Shown here piece by piece: positions 58,456 to 64,000 of a DNA stretch of 64,000 bases. The stretch comes from Polytrichum commune. Taxonomy: Eukaryota > Streptophyta > Polytrichopsida > Polytrichales > Polytrichaceae. The DNA is taken from the NCBI GenBank assembly GCA_950295325.1, contig OX485805.1, positions 22,495,501 to 22,559,500 of the forward strand. Direction: 5' to 3'. A program made the position numbers and the translations under genes. Below the pieces are notes generated by a model. That model ran no database searches, was not told the DNA's origin, and saw nothing but the letters and a program-made list of their open reading frames with translations. Each line of letters begins with the position of its first letter. Position 1 is the first letter of the stretch.

Positions 58456-60497
58456 ATGAAATCATGGCTGTCTTTTGTTGTTCTGGCACTTCTGTTTATC
58501 TGTTTGGCTGAAGGTAGCATGAGGCCGAGTTGACGTTCAGAAAATGTTGATGGGTTTAAACCCAAAGCAGGTTGACTTGAATCACATTTTGTTTGTATCT
58601 ATTGAAAGGAGAACCTACAACAGTGAAAAAGGGAGGAGGAAGGTGAAATGCTACCCACTGGAGAGAGGGAATTATAGTATTCAAGCATACTACCACTCAT
58701 TCATCCAACATAAAAGCCTTGAAATAGTATGTAGCCCGGAGATGATTTTTTTAGTCAATTTGACATTAGGTTTAGTTTTAAAGACCCTGATTAGTGTACT
58801 CGAGATCATTTGTTTTGAATTGGCAACAAACTTACAGGGGGGGTCCAGTTTTTATGTTGGATGGATGAGAGGTACTCTTGTACACAATAATTCCCTCTCT
58901 CCCTACCCACTAATGGATGTAACTTAGCTCCTCTGACTTTGGAGTTGTCTCTCATAAGGGCTTGCCAACTTAGTCAATGGTGTCGAACTCGGAAATGGTT
59001 AGCATCAGCCAAAAACAAGAAGAGATGAACATCAATTATGTGTTGGTTGTTATTTGAGTTGGCAAGCCTTCTTGTGTGAGTGGAGTATCATCAATTGTGT
59101 GGAGGAGTAATGACCAGACTATCAATGCAACAAGAACACGGGTGATACACGCATGATCGAAAAACAATCCATAAGCGCACTTGGATATGACATAAGAGGT
59201 GGTTATGTCGAATCGTTCTAACCTTGTTTTTCATCCACACACTAACTTTGGCATTGGAGTGGTTCTCCTGTTTTGTTGGTCATCAAAATGTTGGTGTCTT
59301 TGTACACAAATATGAGCTGCCTTTTTATAATTCAATGCAAGCCAATAGCAAAATCTTTTTTTCATTTCCATTTGTTGAATGTACTTACTTCGGCATCGGA
59401 GTGGGTCACTCGAGTGTTTTTTTTGCAGGTGTTCACAAGCAAGGATTTTGCTCTGCCAAATGCATTGTTCCCTTTACCACATCTAAACTTGTATAGTACA
59501 ATAGGGGTCGCCTATACCAATGGTCGCCTATACTTAAGTATTTTCCAGACTATTCCACTACATGTTTGTTTTTTGAGAATTGCCACTTTTTGGCTTCAAT
59601 AAAGTTTTGTATGGCCATTTTATTCTCTTCCAATGGATTGTGGGTAGTGTAAAGTCCATATTACATTTTATATTGTCATGCATGTGTTTCCTTGAGTTAG
59701 CCTGAACTCGCGACAGTTTTGATCATGCTTGATTTGTAGCTTGAGTTCGATTTTTAAACACCCGCACTCACATTTCTAGCCTAGCTACCTCTTCCATACA
59801 AAGAGGGCCGTTTGAGGCCTTCCATCCTAGTCACACTCGTCACAGGACCTTTCTTTAAGTCACCAAAATAATTAATAACGCTAGTACATAGTAGCATTCT
59901 TCCACAACACCTCTATGCTTGCTTACTAGTCTTGGTCTTGTCAGCCTGAGTCCGCTATTCATCTTCAGTACGAAATTTGCAGATCCGGTGTATATGCGTC
60001 TTGGACGTTTGATTTACAGACATGATTCTGATATTCTCCGGATCCAATGAACAATGTCGAGTATTAAGTATATATACAAGCTAATTATGTTGCAAGTGTT
60101 GTGGTGGTGGACTCATACTGCCTTTGACCGAATCAGATGCTCTAATGGACCAAGAAGGTACGGAGCACGAACTGACAGTCTTATATATATATACTAGATA
60201 GATATATAGACCGAGGAAAGTTGAAACCTCTCTCTCTCTCTCTTTGCCATAATTTATGCAATCTTTGAGCACCTTATTAGGCAATTTCATCAGTCAAACC
60301 TGTGTACTCTGTTGTACTATCTAGCCGATTATGTAGGTGCAAGCTTTGAATTATTGATAACATGGTTTGTACTTACACCCAAATTACACATTGCTGAACA
60401 AAATCTCAATGATTCTCTACTGTTTAGCAGGTGATGGTCATACAAGTCATCAGGACGCTTATAAGAAGCCTAAGTCATTCCAAATGTGGCAGTCTAG
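58456..60497 (+). CDS. Probable secreted protein, first two exons (partial)
   Basis: Exon 1 (58456-58513) encodes MKSWLSFVVLALLFICLAE, a textbook signal peptide: one charged residue, a long hydrophobic stretch and a small residue at the end. It stops at donor GTAGCA in phase 1. The best partner exon is 60431-60497, after acceptor TTTAGCAG, reading GDGHTSHQDAYKKPKSF then QMWQSR to donor GTGTGC. The phases agree and the joined reading is AEGDGHTSHQ. The intron would be about 1.9 kb and contains the MITE at 58660-58902. Later exons are not secure: 60576-60660 has a coding-like acidic stretch (DEDEANRENPDVDNHLKSHE) but its phase needs a shifted donor. I cannot name the family. Codon use is not GC-rich, unlike the 33-39 kb exons. 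Confidence 0.45.
58660..58902. mobile_element. MITE with 9-bp target duplication
   Basis: Ends GGAGAGAGGGAATTAT and ATAATTCCCTCTCTCC. The inner parts CTCATTCATCCAACATAAAA and TTTTTATGTTGGATGGATGA are also inverted, so each end is about 60 bp. CTACCCACT is duplicated at 58651-58659 and 58903-58911. A 9-bp duplication suggests Mutator-type mobilisation. It is the best-preserved member of the family also seen at 12381-13010 and 20618-20840. Confidence 0.9.
58903..60430. other. Probable intron or repeat DNA
   Basis: If the two-exon reading holds, this is intron 1. A TA run lies at 60183-60195 and a CT run at 60228-60244. The open frames at 59224 and 59273 have no motif. Confidence 0.35.
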
Positions 60498-62042
60498 GTG
60501 TGCTTACTGACCATTAGCAAATTTTGGCCTTGTGGTCTTGGATGACTAGTTGTTAGTTAAGTACGGATGTGCAGATGAGGATGAGGCAAACCGCGAGAAT
60601 CCTGATGTTGATAACCATCTCAAAAGTCATGAACTCTTTCCAGTGTGCATTCCCCCCATGAGTATACATGTTCCCAATTTTCTATGTTTATCCTAAGTGC
60701 AGCTTGGAAATTCGCCTGAATGGGTAGGAGGTTGATTCAACTCTACTTCACAGGTAGGGTTGGTGTCGGCATCTTACATGTAGATATATATATACATGAA
60801 GCAAGCTCCATGTATAGATATATATTCATTATTGGGGCTCATTCTTTGAAACCTTTTTACACATTTACAGAATTTCAACTTCAGTTGAGCTGGGGCCAAC
60901 GAATATACTTGCCATAATATTTATGGGAAAAAAAGGAGGAGGCGTAGTTGGGTAACAAATTGGCATGCCTAAACAGAACAAGATTTTAAAATATATAGAA
61001 GAGGTTAGAAAGTGATACCCTAATTTATGATCTCGAAACTCCAAACACCCCTGCAAAGACCTCAAAATAATGTCCACCAGGGGGAACTCCCTATTAAGTG
61101 TGTCAATTTGTATTGGAGTCTTGGACTATGGTATCCAAGAATCGATAACATGGAGTGCCTTGCCAACATTCGACGGATCTGATGTAATGCTTTCTCCATT
61201 CAGGAATCCACAATTAAGGTATGCAGACTAATTTGGATACTTTTCTCAATCGGACCCCTATAATTGATTAGAGTGCGGTTTAGTGAGGATCAAAGAATAA
61301 ACATCATAAAGGCACATGTTCAAAAGAGTTTGGAATACATCTTCAAATTATATAAACTACTCCACCCTCAATATTGAACAAAATTGGGAGGATGTATGTA
61401 GTCAATTACCGAAACAACAAACATGCGCTTTCAATGACCATAAGTAAAGAAGAGAAAGTTTGATTTTCAATCTGATTGTTGCTAATGTTTCATCATATAT
61501 TTGCTAATGCAACACAAGTTTCATTGTGGAAATCCAATTGGCAGAAGTTGAAGAACAAGAAGAACGATCCGAATAACACCCACATACCTTATGAGGAGTC
61601 ACGTCATCAATGAAAGAAAGAAAACATGAGACTCCTTGCAGAGAGACCTACTATTCAAATATAATACCACCAAATGAAGTTGATGAACTGAGTAGACTAT
61701 GTAGTGATAAAATAATGTATGACAGTTTTTTGTTTTGTCTTTTTGTCTTATATTTCGACAGGTTATGGTTCCTTCTTTGCATACTTAGCAAATCTGTCTG
61801 TCTGTACCCACTTTATTAAGTTGTCTCATTGGACTTTGTCTTTTGCATCACATGAATTTATCACTTGCTGATCTCTTCCACTAAACAGTTGTACTATCTA
61901 CAAAGATAGTGGATTCTAAATCCACATTCATATATGAATGAAGAAAACAACAATCTTGTGTAAGAAGACCAGTCGTTACTTAAAATTAAGACCACAACTA
62001 TATATGGGAATCGGAGGGGGGTTGCGGGTCTTCCCAATGGTT
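60498..62042. other. Unresolved region, possible small exons and repeats
   Basis: Exon-like pieces with donor-like ends occur (for example 61112-61220, reading GIQESITWSALPTFDGSDVM), but they border dispersed repeats and phases cannot be linked. I call no gene here. Confidence 0.3.
61190..61375 (+). repeat. Dispersed repeat paired with 62525-62710
   Basis: ATACTTTTCTCAATCGGACCCCTATA, ACATGTTCAAAAGAGTTTGGA and CAATATTGAACAAA here correspond to ATACTTTTCTTAATCAAACACCTATA, ATGTGTTTCAAAGGGATTGGA and CTCAATAATAAACA at 62525-62710, in the same orientation. Confidence 0.55.
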
Positions 62043-62110
62043 CTCTTCCACTCTTATGTGGTTCTGAAATCTACTATGATAGTAGATCACAAAACCATTC
62101 AGTGGAAGAG
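62043..62110. repeat. Imperfect 68-bp hairpin
   Basis: CTCTTCCACT opens and AGTGGAAGAG closes. Inside, TGGTTCTGAAATCTACTAT pairs with ATAGTAGATCACAAAACCA. Related half-sites occur at 61870-61920. It could be a tiny foldback element or a small-RNA precursor. Confidence 0.65.
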
Positions 62111-63257
62111 ATCCAATATCAATAAGACCATGTGACCTCCATATAAGTGCATGCAATTACTGCTCTCATAGTGTCTGGGCTTCAACTTTACATTTCGCCA
62201 AAACCATGACATGCCCATTTTCCCACTTCAATGTTGGACTGCACATTTTCTGCACCTCCAGCTCATCTATGGCTTAAAGCTAGCTCGACGTCAACATCAT
62301 TCAATTCACCACAAAATGTGCAGGATCTTGCCATTGGTTCTCGTTAAACACATAGCTCAATTATGAGCTACTACGACGTAGTAATTGTATGCAGCCAAGA
62401 CTTCTTTGAGTATCAAGAAACAACCTAGTTGAAGAGTCCATGTATAAAGGTTATCTTAACTGGTTCTCCTGCGACTTGCATGGTTCAATATGTGCGGGGC
62501 AGCTGCAGATCATGGCCACCTAAGGTAGATCACAACCCTTATTCCGATACTTTTCTTAATCAAACACCTATATTAGGCTATATTTGAGTGATATGTGGTT
62601 AGGTGTGGCTCTAGGAATGGGTACCAAAAATACATGTGTTTCAAAGGGATTGGACTACGTGCTCAAAATATGATAACTATGCTAGGCTCAATAATAAACA
62701 CGACTAGGAGAATCTATATGACCATTTAACAAGCACAAGAATCTTCACTTTGATAATCAATAAGATATAATTCATATGAGCTCCGGAAATCATGAGGAAA
62801 GTGGCATACGCCCCTGACTTGGATTTGCTGACCGTCTCACACTAAGCGCGTGTTCTGTATCCAGAGAGGTGGGCTAGTTGGATAAGAGTAACCACTTAAG
62901 GCCCATCTTACACCTTATCAGGAATGCCCATCAAATTATGATATCCACATCTTCCAGTCCATGAAAAGCCAGCATGGTCTGGCGCAGGTGCGTGCATGTA
63001 CATTAATTTGTTCGATATTCCTCCCTGCTGATTCCGATCCAGGAGCAAGCGCCATATATGAATGGCACCATTAGATCCGCTTGCTCATGATTAAATCGAG
63101 GTCCGCTCTCTTGTCAACTTACGCAATACGACAGATACACCAAAGAATATTGGAATTTGGTACAAGCAAGGAGAAGCAGACGAAGGACGTCCTCCTGCAA
63201 TAAAGGTTTGTGAGTGTTATTTCATGTTCTCCAACTTCTGCTTATTAGGTCCACGCA
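62111..63257. other. No secure gene
   Basis: It contains the second copy of the 61190 repeat (62525-62710) and short exon-like stretches bounded by CAG and GTGCGT (62921-62988) or GTTTGTG (63143-63210). Without transcript data they remain guesses. Confidence 0.3.
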
Positions 63258-63565
63258 ATAAAGCTTCCGTTGCATTAGCAAGTCTACAATGAAGCATAAT
63301 TTAGCAAAAATGGGATTGGAAAATCAGACCTCCCATGATTTAGTTATGGTTATTGGAAGTGCATGTTTGTTGATTTCTTACCGAATACATATATAGGTCT
63401 CCCCAATTGAATGTGGATCGATAGTTAATATAATTTGAAGAGTAGTCCAGTCTCTTTTAAACATGTGTCTTCGTGATGTTTGCTCTTTGACCCTCACCTG
63501 ACCACACACCTATCAAATATAGGTGTCCAGTTCAGAGAAGTAACCGAGTAACACCTGCACACCTT
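63258..63565 (+). repeat. Dispersed repeat paired with 19553-19865
   Basis: Direct relative of 19553-19865. CATTAGCAAGTCTACAATGA marks its start and CAAATATAGGTGTCCA lies near its end. Confidence 0.65.
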
Positions 63566-63721
63566 CTCGATCTCTTTGCTGGGAGCCTGAGTGTGGTCTT
63601 AAGTTATTGCACTATGAAGGAGAGTGGTGCAGGCGGCAGTACTTGTGGGGAGCATTAAATTCTGATGACGTAAACGTGATACTTACTCCATGTTTTATTC
63701 TAACCGATTTGGAAGATGGCA

Positions 63722-63744
63722 GCAACAACAACAACAACAACAAC
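63722..63744 (+). repeat. CAA microsatellite
   Basis: About seven CAA units, read as poly-Asn in one open frame (63607-63951). I do not accept that frame as a gene. Confidence 0.8.
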
Positions 63745-64000
63745 TACGATACGACAGGTATATATATCAAAGGTTGGTACATGCAAAGGGGAATTAAAGC
63801 AGGTGAAGCCAGGTCTATCCTCAGTGTAATCTCGTGGGAATATGTATGGAATATGGTAGTGACCCTATTGTGGGCACTTCCATCTTCACATATAATATGG
63901 GCCATTGGATCATATTGGGAATTGTCTTATCTAGTTAGTAGTTGCAAATAATAAAAAGTTGTTATTTCAAATTTTAAAATCAAAATTGAGTTGTAGAAGT

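Noticed and set aside
61112-61220. Exon reading GIQESITWSALPTFDGSDVM
   Set aside because: It is coding-like, but its right edge coincides with a dispersed repeat also found at 62525, and its phase could not be tied to neighbours.
63607-63951. 114-codon frame with poly-Asn
   Set aside because: It spans a CAA microsatellite and a GTATAT donor-like site. There is no domain, and adjacent sequence is repeat.

Overview
The window looks like nuclear DNA of a green-lineage (streptophyte) eukaryote. Coding regions are sparse and split by GT-AG introns. There is an interstitial block of plant-type TTTAGGG telomere repeat at 30635-30712. Most of the DNA is AT-rich and made of decayed transposons and short inverted-repeat elements. 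The protein families and the extreme repeat load remind me of the charophyte alga Chara, but that attribution is from memory and is not proven by the sequence.

Layout. (1) 1-7655 and 24159-30317 are two nearly identical copies, in opposite orientation, of one large mobile element (copies A and B). Each carries a gene for a protein of about 1,050 residues with RNase H/DDE-like motifs, a short tandem array rich in a 22-bp palindrome, and a captured fragment of another gene. Copy A is further broken by a solo LTR (2668-4135) and an extra stop. Both copies share the same in-frame TGA. (2) 7656-24158 is non-coding repeat graveyard: a LINE tail, several MITE families (one with a clean 8-bp target duplication at 8812-9219) and microsatellites. 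(3) 30318-40000 holds the one clearly structured gene locus, with GC-rich exons, all introns in phase 0, and copies of the same 22-bp palindrome upstream, in every intron, inside two exons and downstream. Its main product (about 1,377 residues) has a ParB/DGQHR-like motif followed by a region resembling a degenerate N4/N6 DNA methyltransferase. Downstream phase-0 exons encode an FCP1-like HAD phosphatase domain and a low-complexity basic tail. (4) 40000-58000 is again repeats: LINE fragments (46020-47163, 52690-54020), a hAT transposase remnant (49550-50026) and paired MITEs. (5) From 58456 the first two exons of a probable secreted host protein can be read. They are flanked and interrupted by MITEs; later exons are not secure.

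How it fits together. The palindrome has two perfect 10-bp arms around a freely varying 2-bp centre. It occurs only in and around the ParB-like gene and in the fragment of that gene carried by copies A and B. A ParB-like protein gene surrounded by dozens of identical palindromes recalls parB/parS, and this is the most interesting candidate system here. The link is inference from sequence alone.
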